A DNA stretch of 64,000 nt, from the NCBI RefSeq assembly GCF_051851475.1, contig NZ_JBPUSJ010000001.1, positions 1-64,000 on the forward strand, read 5' to 3'. Shown in pieces: positions 1-7,753 of the stretch (its first letter is position 1; every line of letters begins with the position of its first letter). The position numbers were made by a program, and so were the translations under genes. This DNA is from Carboxylicivirga taeanensis (GTDB lineage: Bacteria; Bacteroidota; Bacteroidia; Bacteroidales; Marinilabiliaceae). The notes below the pieces were generated by a model. It was not told the DNA's origin and searched no databases. It was given only the letters and a program-made list of their open reading frames with translations.

Positions 1-62
1 AATGCCTGAAACCCTTATCAATCCTGCCCTTTCACGAGTACCATTGTCCTCAAAAGCGGGTG

Positions 63-94
63 CAAAATAAGGAACTATTTTGCGAATATGCAAA
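63..94 (-). promoter_or_regulatory. Promoter reading off the left edge
   Basis: On the minus strand TTTG (91-94) is followed after 20 bases by TTATTTTG (63-70), one mismatch from the Bacteroidota -7 element TAnnTTTG. It would transcribe leftward out of the window. Bases 1-62 would be its leader or the start of a gene or RNA that I cannot identify. Confidence 0.4.
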
Positions 95-228
95 TTTATT
101 TTTCGCCCGAATGCCCCACCCTACACCCAAATCAACACTTAACAACTGATAATGCGATGATTGAAATCAAATTATTTTGTTGAAAAAAATGATTCTATTG
201 AAATAATGGACGTTTGACCGTGAAAAAA

Positions 229-798
229 CTAATCTATTTGACGCATGGAGCGTATGTCCACCTTCTCATCGAGCAGTTGATTTGTATTATTTAAAGTCCA
301 TATCCTCCGCACCACTTCCATCCCTTTTATTACTTTTCCGAATGCAGCAAAGCCTTGTCCATCTGGATTTCTTTTACCACCATAATCTAACTCAGGCTGA
401 TTGCCAATACAAATAAAAAACTCGGACGACGCAGTACCCGGCTCCAAACGCGCCATACTAACCGAACCATCTTCATGCAAAACCCCGGTCTGTTTGGTTG
501 CTTCGTGCTCGATGCTTTTTAACGCCAAAGGATGCTCTTCATCGAACAACCCACCTTGAATAACATCAATTTTCACCTCATCCAGCTCTTGATTACCCTC
601 ATCTACAACGCGATAAAACACAGCTCCATCGTACCTTCCTTCCTTAACATACCTTAGAAAGTTGGCGGCTGTTATTGGGGCCTCATCCTGATATACCTCT
701 ATCAAAATATCTCCAAAGGCCGTTTCGATAAGTACTTTTGGATTTTCTTCACATCCTATAAGGATAAGCAAACAAGCTAGCGAGACGATGAATTTCAT
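229..798 (-). CDS. Cyclophilin-type peptidyl-prolyl isomerase lipoprotein
   Basis: This 189-residue protein is a cyclophilin, an enzyme that isomerises peptide bonds before proline to help proteins fold. The N-terminus is a lipoprotein signal (LLILIGC, lipid-anchored Cys16), so it acts in the periplasm on a membrane anchor. The cyclophilin domain fills residues 20-187: the strand FGDILIEVY, the active-site arginine segment VFYRVV, EFFICIG, and the C-terminal FGKVIKGMEVV are all recognisable. It is the last gene of a four-gene operon led by an ECF sigma factor, and its ATG overlaps the stop of the preceding lipoprotein gene (ATGA). Cyclophilins in such an operon fit an envelope-folding or stress role, but that is inference. 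Family call is secure; substrate is unknown. Confidence 0.9.
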   Translation of the reverse strand: MKFIVSLACLLILIGCEENPKVLIETAFGDILIEVYQDEAPITAANFLRYVKEGRYDGAVFYRVVDEGNQELDEVKIDVIQGGLFDEEHPLALKSIEHEATKQTGVLHEDGSVSMARLEPGTASSEFFICIGNQPELDYGGKRNPDGQGFAAFGKVIKGMEVVRRIWTLNNTNQLLDEKVDIRSMRQID

Positions 799-1826
799 GT
801 TTTTCTTTTTAATACAAATGAGCCCACCAAGATAAGAAGCACTAATGCAACTATAATAAAAGTCCAGTAATTAATTGTTCGATATTCGAGCGACAAGGTA
901 TAATCCTTATATAAGAAACTACCTCGCCGGAAAGTCCATTTTGCGCTATTAGCTTCAATACTATTTGCATTGGTTTTGTATAGCAACCCGGGAACCTGCA
1001 CTTCAGCAGTGTAAACATTGTCGCCAAGCAATATTACTTCATTATCAATCTGCTTTTCGAAAGGTTCAAAATAACCGTTTGTATACGCTTCACTCAGCCA
1101 AACAGTGTGCATTTGCTGATCGATCAGCTGACAAATTTCATCCAGATCAGGCCCGTTATCAACCGAAGATTGAAATAGTTGCATTGCAAATAACGAATCC
1201 TTCTCAGTTAATGCAGCCATTTGAGAGTTGCTTGCCAGACTATTGGCCAAGGCAACAAACTCAATACCTAAAGAACCAGCCAAGTAGCTCCAAAACCTAC
1301 TTTCTCCCTGCTCTTCATAGGCTTTAATCTCTGTTTCCATCATATTAATAACTGCGGCGGAATCTCCTTCGAAGAAATAGGCATATTCATCAGTTGACAA
1401 ATAATCTTCAACGGAGAGGTGTTTAAACGGAAACCGCTGTTTAAAAGTCTCGGTGTATTGATGAAAAGAAAAGAAACCCCTAAACTTTCTATTTAGCTCC
1501 CCGTATATATTATCTTTATGAGCCGAGTCGCCTTCTAACTCAAGCGCCCTATTAACATCACTAAGGTTAGCAAATGTTTTTTCGGCGATGACTAAATATA
1601 AAGTATCCCCTCCTTCTCCATCTACTTTTTTATCGTAACGCAAGTCCCACCCCTCATTGACATCGAAAGAGAATGGAGACGAGTAAATTAGTGAAGAATC
1701 GCCTTCGGCAACAACCCGTTTAAAAATAGTTCCATCAGCATTAATACGTGTAAAATAGCTGTATTTCAAATCTTTGCAGGCCGATACAATTAGCACCAGA
1801 ACCACAAGCCATAGTTTTGTTTTCAT
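795..1826 (-). CDS. Lipoprotein of unknown function with C-terminal membrane helix
   Basis: I do not recognise the family. The 343-residue product starts with a lipoprotein signal (VLIVSAC, Cys17; ATG at 1826 chosen over a GTG one codon upstream). The middle is mixed charged sequence without repeats. The C-terminus has one clear transmembrane helix (about residues 319-337, WTFIIVALVLLILVGSFVL) and a basic tail LKRKT. Anchors at both ends make the body periplasmic. It sits between the anti-sigma-like gene (5-base gap) and the cyclophilin gene (4-base overlap), so it is co-transcribed with an ECF sigma system and may be a sensor or target of it. That role is inferred from position only. Confidence 0.75.
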   Translation of the reverse strand: MKTKLWLVVLVLIVSACKDLKYSYFTRINADGTIFKRVVAEGDSSLIYSSPFSFDVNEGWDLRYDKKVDGEGGDTLYLVIAEKTFANLSDVNRALELEGDSAHKDNIYGELNRKFRGFFSFHQYTETFKQRFPFKHLSVEDYLSTDEYAYFFEGDSAAVINMMETEIKAYEEQGESRFWSYLAGSLGIEFVALANSLASNSQMAALTEKDSLFAMQLFQSSVDNGPDLDEICQLIDQQMHTVWLSEAYTNGYFEPFEKQIDNEVILLGDNVYTAEVQVPGLLYKTNANSIEANSAKWTFRRGSFLYKDYTLSLEYRTINYWTFIIVALVLLILVGSFVLKRKT

Positions 1827-1831
1827 CACTT

Positions 1832-2383
1832 TTAATTATTAGTTAACCAACTACATACGTCATATTCTTTTCGCAACATCCAGGCGGTCAACCTCACGGT
1901 CTCACCAGATTGGAAGGCTTCATAATCAGATGGATTAAATTGCTTCATATACACCAGCACGCCTTCCAACATCTCACCCGCTTCTCTGTTCTCAGCTTTT
2001 AACTGATGAAGCTTCTTTTTATTAATCGCCACGCTATTATCAGTAACTACCAACGCTTGTGTACGCCCCAATATGTCCATCATTCTATCGATGGTTTGCC
2101 GACATGACCAATCGGCAGCTTCTGTCACCTGCGTTGCAATAGGCTTTTGCTCTGCCAGAAGCCTTTGCTCCCAGGTGTCGACTTCCATCCATACATATGC
2201 CCCTAAACTTATAAGTATCAAAATAGATGCTGCCACTCTCAGGCTCAGAAGCAGTTTTTTAGTACGCCTGCTACCACCAGCTATCTCCATAAGCAATTCT
2301 CTTTTAAATACCTCCGCTTCGAATAGTTGAGGAGGCTGCGATTTTACCTTCTCAACAAATCTTTTATAGATATCCTGTTCCAT
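1832..2383 (-). CDS. Probable anti-sigma factor (single-pass membrane protein)
   Basis: The 183-residue protein has a charged N-terminal segment of about 48 residues, one transmembrane helix (about 49-66, LRVAASILILISLGAYVW) and a periplasmic C-terminal part. This is the usual shape of Bacteroidota anti-sigma factors that hold an ECF sigma factor at the membrane. No zinc-binding HxxxCxxC motif is present, so it would not be a ZAS-type anti-sigma. The call rests on topology and position: it begins 3 bases after the sigma gene ends. The C-terminal domain resembles nothing I can name. Confidence 0.65.
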   Translation of the reverse strand: MEQDIYKRFVEKVKSQPPQLFEAEVFKRELLMEIAGGSRRTKKLLLSLRVAASILILISLGAYVWMEVDTWEQRLLAEQKPIATQVTEAADWSCRQTIDRMMDILGRTQALVVTDNSVAINKKKLHQLKAENREAGEMLEGVLVYMKQFNPSDYEAFQSGETVRLTAWMLRKEYDVCSWLTNN

Positions 2384-2386
2384 CTT

Positions 2387-2917
2387 CTATATAATTATAT
2401 ATTTCTCCAAACGTGCCCTGATAAGCTTACGGGCCACATAGAGGTTATCCTTTATCTGTTTAGCCGTCAGCCCGGTTACTTGTTTCACTTCTTCTACCTC
2501 CAAATCTTCAATATCCCTAAGTACAAACACCACTTTCTGCAAAGGCGATAAAAACTTTGTAGCCTTCAATATCAATTCGCCCATTTCTTTATTAGAGAGC
2601 TCGCGATCAATGTCATAATTGGATATTTCATTATCGCTTAGGGCCACACAAGGCTTCCTTTTTCGCAATGTGTCTATTGCCTGCCGGACAGCAATCGTGT
2701 ATAACCATGTTGTAAACTTTGCCTGTCTGCTATCATATTGCTTCAATTTTTTCCAAACAACAATAAAAGTATCCTGAACAACATCTTTCGCTTCCTCCTC
2801 CTCATTAACAAAGCGAAAAACGACGGTATACAAATAGCGGGTATACTTATCAAGCAACAAGCTAAATGCCTCGACATCTCCTTGTTTACTTCTTTGTATC
2901 AATCGTTCTTCAAACAT
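2387..2917 (-). CDS. ECF-type RNA polymerase sigma factor
   Basis: A 176-residue ECF sigma factor. Region 2 is seen at about residues 25-90 (DKYTRYLYTVVFRFV, then DVVQDTFIVVWKKL and FTTWLYTIAVRQAIDTLRKR). Region 4 lies at about 120-172 (LSPLQKVVFVLRDIEDLEVEE, then the recognition helix around TAKQIKDNLYVARKLIRARL). I start it at the ATG at 2917; a GTG seven codons upstream is open but adds nothing conserved. It heads an operon with the membrane anti-sigma-like protein, a lipoprotein and a cyclophilin, and probably directs transcription of this operon and others in an envelope response. Confidence 0.88.
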   Translation of the reverse strand: MFEERLIQRSKQGDVEAFSLLLDKYTRYLYTVVFRFVNEEEEAKDVVQDTFIVVWKKLKQYDSRQAKFTTWLYTIAVRQAIDTLRKRKPCVALSDNEISNYDIDRELSNKEMGELILKATKFLSPLQKVVFVLRDIEDLEVEEVKQVTGLTAKQIKDNLYVARKLIRARLEKYIII

Positions 2918-3007
2918 TTTGTCTTTTAAGAATCTCACTAACCATTATACGATAAAGTTAACACCAGGTCGAATACAAAAACGAAAAAAGTTATCACCTC
3001 AGTATCT

Positions 3008-3031
3008 GTACGATAACGTACAGCTCGAACA
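3008..3031 (+). promoter_or_regulatory. Putative sigma-54 activator site, copy A
   Basis: GTACGATAACGTACA (3008-3022) matches 10 of the 12 fixed bases of GTACGnnnTCGAACA. It overlaps CGTACAGCTCGAACA (3017-3031), which carries the same TCGAACA half. Near-identical copies lie at 54343-54357 and 54612-54626 around the NtrC-like gene. Confidence 0.45.
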
Positions 3032-3087
3032 CTTCTACTCATACCATGCCTCAAACGCGCTGTCTGCAAAGGCTGCCAGATATCATG

Positions 3088-3102
3088 TGTTCGAAAATGG
3101 AC
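3088..3102 (-). promoter_or_regulatory. Putative sigma-54 activator site, copy B
   Basis: Read on the minus strand this is GTCCATTTTCGAACA, which keeps the complete TCGAACA half and GT.C of the other half of the motif. It lies about 90 bases upstream of the sigma-54-type promoter. Confidence 0.4.
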
Positions 3103-3188
3103 AAAATTCAAGTAATTTTCAGGCGGAAACCTTCCACCGAGTGAATTAACCCATCATTAATTACTATATACCAATACGTTACTGCAAC

Positions 3189-3203
3189 TGGCACAACTAT
3201 TGA
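3189..3203 (+). promoter_or_regulatory. Sigma-54-type promoter of the ABC efflux operon
   Basis: TGGCAC (3189-3194), five bases, then TTGA (3200-3203). This matches the consensus TGGCACn5TTGC except for the last base. It lies 48 bases before the ATG at 3251. No good TAnnTTTG element was seen in the same stretch. Confidence 0.6.
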
Positions 3204-3250
3204 TTTCGACAAAAACGCGGTTAGAAACTATACATCTTAGAAGAACAACT

Positions 3251-3997
3251 ATGAGCCAAAGCATTATTAGAGTGAATGAACTTCACAAATCATACATTAC
3301 CGGAAGCAACTCATTACATGTACTTAAAGGGCTGGACATTAACATTCGTCAAGGCGAAATGGTCTCTATAATGGGCTCTTCAGGTTCTGGAAAATCTACT
3401 TTACTAAATATTCTTGGCATTCTGGATAACTATGACGCCGGAGAATATTACCTCAACGATATTCTTATTCAGAAAATGAATGAACGCAAAGCGGCAGCTT
3501 TCAGGAATAAATACATCGGCTTTATCTTCCAATCATTCAACCTGATTTCGTTTAAGAATGCAATGGAAAATGTTGCCCTTCCCTTGTATTACCAAGGCGT
3601 AAGTCGAAAAAAGCGGAATGCTCAAGCCATGGAATTGCTTGACAGACTTGGCCTAAAGGAATGGTGGAGTCATTTACCAAGTGAACTTTCGGGCGGACAA
3701 AAGCAGCGCATTGCCATTGCCCGCTCACTCATTTCACAACCCAAAGTGATTCTTGCCGATGAACCTACTGGTGCACTGGATACCCAAACTTCATACGAAG
3801 TAATGGAAATTCTGAAAGAGGTAAATGCTTCTGGCATCACTGTAATAATCGTAACCCACGAAAACGACATTGCGGATATGACGCAACGTGTTATTCGACT
3901 GAAAGATGGCGTTATTGAATCTAACCATACCAACGGACAAACAGATTCAAACAATGAAAATCACATAAGCTCACCACACAAGTCTGTTTTATCATGA
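3251..3997 (+). CDS. ABC transporter ATP-binding protein, MacB/LolD type
   Basis: This 248-residue ATPase powers the permeases encoded next to it. All motifs are intact: Walker A GSSGSGKST, Q-loop FQSFNL, signature LSGGQKQR, Walker B VILADEPTGALD and the H-loop VTHEND. The MGLI/MacB-like pattern QGEMVSIMGSSGSGKSTLLNILG places it in the MacB/LolD subfamily, whose members drive mechanotransmission rather than substrate passage through the membrane. I start at the ATG at 3251; an in-frame TTG at 3200 lies inside the sigma-54-type promoter and is not a likely start. Its stop overlaps the next ATG (ATGA), so the operon is translationally coupled. Confidence 0.92.
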   Translation: MSQSIIRVNELHKSYITGSNSLHVLKGLDINIRQGEMVSIMGSSGSGKSTLLNILGILDNYDAGEYYLNDILIQKMNERKAAAFRNKYIGFIFQSFNLISFKNAMENVALPLYYQGVSRKKRNAQAMELLDRLGLKEWWSHLPSELSGGQKQRIAIARSLISQPKVILADEPTGALDTQTSYEVMEILKEVNASGITVIIVTHENDIADMTQRVIRLKDGVIESNHTNGQTDSNNENHISSPHKSVLS

Positions 3998-5244
3998 TCG
4001 ATTACATACAGGAAATATTTTCCACGCTCAAGCAAAACAAGCTCAGGGCCATCATGACAGGATTCAGTGTTGCCTGGGGGATATTTATGCTTATCATTTT
4101 ACTTGGTTCGGGCAAAGGACTTGAAAATGGTATGGAGTTCAACTTCAGAGGCACTTCTAAAAATGCATTATGGATTTGGAGCCGCCGCACGCAAGTGGCC
4201 CACGATGGACTAAAAGCCGGCCGACGAATTAATTTCACGGTAGCAGACGGTGACATGCTGAAACGCAAGTTCGAGGATGATATGGACAACTTTTCGGGCC
4301 GATTTCACCTTTGGGGCGACTATGGAGTAACTTACAAAAATGAATATGGCGACTTCCGTATTGAAGGCGTTATGCCCGAATTTAAGGCCATAAAACTGGT
4401 TGACATGCTTCAGGGGCGATACATTAACAATATAGACATCAAACAATTCAGAAAATCAGTTATCATTTCGGAACCGGTTCAAAAACACCTTTTTAAGGAT
4501 GAGGATCCCATGGGAAAATACATCCGAATAAGCGGGGTCCCTTTTATGGTGGTAGGAGTCTTTGTGGACCCGGAAGATAGAGACCGGAAAAATTTGTATA
4601 TGCCACTAACAACTACTCAACGGGTATTTAACGGCAATAATCGCTTAAGTGAAATGGCCATCTCTACCAATGCCACTACTGTAGCTGAAAATAAACGGAT
4701 TGAAGAGGCGGTGCGCAACACACTTATGGAGCGACACCGGGTGTCTCCAGAAGATAAGCAGGCAATAGGTATTTGGAATACATTGGAAAATTTCAAACAG
4801 GCCCAAGGCGTTTTTGCAGGTATCCGCATGTTTGTATGGGTTATCGGAATCATGACAATTATTGCAGGGATTGTAGGTGTTAGTAATATCATGATTATTC
4901 TGGTGAAAGAACGCACCAAAGAAATTGGTATTCGAAAAGCCATAGGAGCCTCTCCATTTTCCATCATCAGGCTGGTTTTATCAGAATCAGTTTTAATAAC
5001 TGCCTTAGCAGGCTTCTTTGGCTTAGTGGCAGGTATGGGATTATTAGCAGGCGTTTCGGCCATATTAAGACAGATTGCCACAGAGAATCAGGATGTACAA
5101 AGAGCTTTTTTTAATCCTTCAGCCGATTTAGGTGTTGCCCTATGGGCGTTGGCAATATTAATAAGCGCCGGACTGATTGCTGGTTACATTCCCGCCCGAA
5201 AAGCATCGGCCATACGGCCAATTGAAGCATTACACGATGAGTAA
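3994..5244 (+). CDS. MacB/FtsX-family ABC permease (first of two)
   Basis: A 416-residue permease with one N-terminal membrane helix (about 18-40), a periplasmic MacB-type core domain (about 45-260) and three C-terminal helices (about 280-405). The diagnostic segment KERTKEIGIRKAIGASP precedes helix 3 and the end reads GYIPARKASAIRPIEALHDE, as in MacB. Unlike E. coli MacB, the ATPase is a separate protein. It is paralogous to the next gene; the two probably form a heterodimer with the upstream ATPase and hand substrate to the adaptor and TolC-like channel downstream. The substrate is unknown. Confidence 0.92.
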   Translation: MIDYIQEIFSTLKQNKLRAIMTGFSVAWGIFMLIILLGSGKGLENGMEFNFRGTSKNALWIWSRRTQVAHDGLKAGRRINFTVADGDMLKRKFEDDMDNFSGRFHLWGDYGVTYKNEYGDFRIEGVMPEFKAIKLVDMLQGRYINNIDIKQFRKSVIISEPVQKHLFKDEDPMGKYIRISGVPFMVVGVFVDPEDRDRKNLYMPLTTTQRVFNGNNRLSEMAISTNATTVAENKRIEEAVRNTLMERHRVSPEDKQAIGIWNTLENFKQAQGVFAGIRMFVWVIGIMTIIAGIVGVSNIMIILVKERTKEIGIRKAIGASPFSIIRLVLSESVLITALAGFFGLVAGMGLLAGVSAILRQIATENQDVQRAFFNPSADLGVALWALAILISAGLIAGYIPARKASAIRPIEALHDE

Positions 5245-5268
5245 GTCTAACCCCCAAAGTCTATAATT

Positions 5269-6549
5269 ATGTTTGACAAAGATAGGTGGCAAGAAATATT
5301 TAACGCCATCAAGAAAAACAAGTTAAGAAGTGTGTTAACAGCCTTTGGTGTGTTTTGGGCCATTTTTATGCTCATTGTAATGACCGGCTCAGGTAACGGA
5401 CTAAAAAATGGCGTGTATGAAGGCGTTAAAGATTTTGCAACCAACAGTGGTTTTATTTGGGCCGAAAATACAACCGTCGCTTACGAAGGCTTTAAGCGTG
5501 GGCGTCATTGGCAAATCAACAACGATGACATTGAAGCGATCAAAGAACAGGTACCTGAAGTGGAAGTGATTTCGCCCCGGCTAAACGGCTGGGATTTACG
5601 CAGTGGCGAAAACATTGTGAGAGGCAAACGTTCGGGCGCATTCAATGTGATGGGCGACTACCCCAGCTATCGTCTGATCGACCCATGCTCCATGCCCTAT
5701 GGACGTTACATAAACGATGAAGACATCAAGCTCAAACGAAAGGTGTGCATTATTGGGGAAAAAGTGTACGAAGTAATGTTTGATGAAGGCGAAGATCCGG
5801 TTGGCCAGTACCTGCGCGTAAATGGAGTCTATTTTATGGTGGTGGGCGTATTTAAATCCAACAACCCGAAAATAAACATAGGCAGTAACAAAAAGGAAAC
5901 TGTTTACCTGCCATTTACAGCCATGCAGCAAACGTTTAACTATGGCGACCAGGTGCATTACTTCGGTTTAATTGCCAAAAAAGGTGTTAAAGTACAAACA
6001 GTCATCGATAAAATTTCACCAATACTGCAAAGCAATCACAAACTCTCGCCCGATGATAAAGAAGCCATTGGCCAATTTGATCTCGAAAACCAAATCAAAA
6101 CCATGAATTTTATTTTTTTGGGCATCGATATATTAATATGGGTGGTTGGTATCGGCACCTTATTTGCTGGAGCAGTGGGTATCAGCAACATCATGCTGGT
6201 CATTGTTAAAGAGCGCACCAAAGAAATCGGTATTCAAAGAGCCATTGGAGCCAAACCATCCATCATAGTCAGTCAGTTATTAACAGAATCGGTCTTTCTA
6301 ACCACAATAGCCGGATTTATAGGTCTCGCATTTGGAACGGTAGTCCTCTACCTCGTTGACATGGCCGTTGATGCCTCCAGAGCAGCCGGTAATGGGGAAG
6401 ATGAAACATTTTTCCTTAATCCGGAAGTGGGCTTACCACTTGCCATGTCAGCTCTCATCATGCTCATATTGGTTGGTTTAGTTGCCGGATTAATTCCAGC
6501 CATGAAAGCGGTTAAAATAAAACCCATTGAGGCCCTTAGACATGAATAA
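5269..6549 (+). CDS. MacB/FtsX-family ABC permease (second of two)
   Basis: A 426-residue paralogue of the preceding permease with the same plan: an N-terminal helix (about 20-40), a periplasmic core, and three C-terminal helices. It has KERTKEIGIQRAIGAKPS and ends AMKAVKIKPIEALRHE. It begins 24 bases after its partner stops. Paired, non-identical permeases of this type are common in Bacteroidota and suggest a heterodimeric machine. Whether it exports small molecules, peptides or lipoproteins cannot be told from sequence. Confidence 0.92.
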   Translation: MFDKDRWQEIFNAIKKNKLRSVLTAFGVFWAIFMLIVMTGSGNGLKNGVYEGVKDFATNSGFIWAENTTVAYEGFKRGRHWQINNDDIEAIKEQVPEVEVISPRLNGWDLRSGENIVRGKRSGAFNVMGDYPSYRLIDPCSMPYGRYINDEDIKLKRKVCIIGEKVYEVMFDEGEDPVGQYLRVNGVYFMVVGVFKSNNPKINIGSNKKETVYLPFTAMQQTFNYGDQVHYFGLIAKKGVKVQTVIDKISPILQSNHKLSPDDKEAIGQFDLENQIKTMNFIFLGIDILIWVVGIGTLFAGAVGISNIMLVIVKERTKEIGIQRAIGAKPSIIVSQLLTESVFLTTIAGFIGLAFGTVVLYLVDMAVDASRAAGNGEDETFFLNPEVGLPLAMSALIMLILVGLVAGLIPAMKAVKIKPIEALRHE

Positions 6550-6588
6550 AAAAATGAACATACTAGAAACTATAAAAAATAAAAACTC

Positions 6589-7671
6589 ATGAAAAAGATA
6601 CTAAAAATATTAGGTGGCGTTGTATTCATCGCATTATTTGCCTGGGTGGTGTTTTATCTCTACACTCAATCGAAAAAAGATCCGGTTGTTTACGAAACGG
6701 AATCAGCTGAAGTAACCGATATCATTAAAAAAACAGTTGCTACTGGTTCGGTGGTACCACGAAAGGAAATAGAAATTAAACCACAGGAATCAGGAATCAT
6801 TACTGACATATTTGTTGAAGCAGGCGATGAAGTTAAAAAAGGAGACTTGATTGCCAAAGTGCAGATTATTCCGGAGATGATTCAAGTAAACAATGCTGAA
6901 GCGCAGTTGAAAAGAGCTGAGATAAGCTTCAAAAATGCTGAAATTGAGTTCAGTCGTAAAAAAGAGCTATTCGATACCGGCGTGATACCCGAATCAGAAT
7001 TTCAGGAAGAGCAATTAAGGTATGAAACTGCCGAAGCCGATAAGCTGGCAGCAGAAAACAACCTGCAACTAATCAAAGAAGGTGTCACCAGCAACTCTAA
7101 GAGCCAAACCAACACCTTAATCCGTTCGACCATCACAGGCATGATATTGGATGTGCCCATTAAAGAAGGAAATTCAGTGATAAAGAGTAACACCTTTAAC
7201 GATGGGACAACCATAGCTGTAGTTGCCGATATGGGTAAAATGGTGTTTGAAGGTAAGGTGGATGAAACTGAAGTTGGAAAAATTAAGCAAGGCATGGCTC
7301 TGCTCCTATCTATTGGTGCCATCGAAGACGAAAAGTATGACGCTTTTCTCGAATCCATTGCGCCGAAAGGGGTAGAAGAAAATGGAGCCATCCAGTTTGA
7401 GATTAAAGCGGCCGTTAAACTAAAACAAGGGCAGTTTATCAGGGCCGGCTACAGCGCTACAGCCGACATCGTGCTCGACCGCAGAGACAGCGTTCTGGCC
7501 ATTAAGGAAAAGCTGATTACCTTTAGTAACGATTCGGCTTTTGTTGAAATTCAAACCGGCGAACAGCAGTTTGAGAAACGCCTAATATCCACAGGCTTAT
7601 CCGATGGTATTAAAATTGAAGTCAAGGAAGGCATTAACAAGGATGATAAAATTAAGATCCCCAAGAGTTAA
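6589..7671 (+). CDS. MacA-like periplasmic adaptor (membrane fusion protein)
   Basis: The 360-residue adaptor links inner-membrane transporter and outer-membrane channel. It has an N-terminal membrane anchor (about 5-26), a split biotinyl-lipoyl domain (IEIKPQESGIITDIFVEAGDEVKKGDLIAKV), an alpha-helical hairpin rich in E, K and A (about 105-165) and a beta-barrel domain ending near residue 300. It follows the permeases by 39 bases and precedes the TolC-like gene, completing an ABC-type tripartite efflux set. The family call is firm. Confidence 0.92.
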   Translation: MKKILKILGGVVFIALFAWVVFYLYTQSKKDPVVYETESAEVTDIIKKTVATGSVVPRKEIEIKPQESGIITDIFVEAGDEVKKGDLIAKVQIIPEMIQVNNAEAQLKRAEISFKNAEIEFSRKKELFDTGVIPESEFQEEQLRYETAEADKLAAENNLQLIKEGVTSNSKSQTNTLIRSTITGMILDVPIKEGNSVIKSNTFNDGTTIAVVADMGKMVFEGKVDETEVGKIKQGMALLLSIGAIEDEKYDAFLESIAPKGVEENGAIQFEIKAAVKLKQGQFIRAGYSATADIVLDRRDSVLAIKEKLITFSNDSAFVEIQTGEQQFEKRLISTGLSDGIKIEVKEGINKDDKIKIPKS

Positions 7672-7753
7672 TTGAATAATAATTGATATTTTTATTACTT
7701 CATTATTACCCGAAGAGAAACATACAGGCTCACATCCTACAAAAGAATTATCT

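Larger units (their letters stand above)
2918..3250. other. Divergent control region between the sigma operon and the ABC efflux operon
   Basis: There is no convincing gene here. The region holds a perfect 7-base inverted repeat (CTGTACG at 3006-3012, loop ATAA, CGTACAG at 3017-3023), two or three copies of a motif also found beside the NtrC-like regulator gene near 54.3-54.6 kb, and a sigma-54-type promoter at 3189-3203. The order, activator sites 90-180 bases upstream of the promoter, is that of an enhancer-driven sigma-54 operon. Confidence 0.6.

Noticed and set aside
1..113. Minus-strand frame open to the left edge, considered as the start of a gene
   Set aside because: It spans the promoter-like element at 63-94 and contains no in-frame ATG after it; a leader RNA is more likely.
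965..1327. Plus-strand ORF of 120 codons opposite the lipoprotein gene
   Set aside because: It lies wholly antisense to a gene with a clear lipoprotein signal, has no family features and unusual composition.
2919..3149. Plus-strand ORF of 76 codons in the divergent region
   Set aside because: It covers the inverted repeat and activator sites and has no protein-like features.
3200..3250. N-terminal extension of the ABC ATPase from a TTG
   Set aside because: The TTG is part of the sigma-54-type promoter, and family proteins begin near the ATG at 3251.
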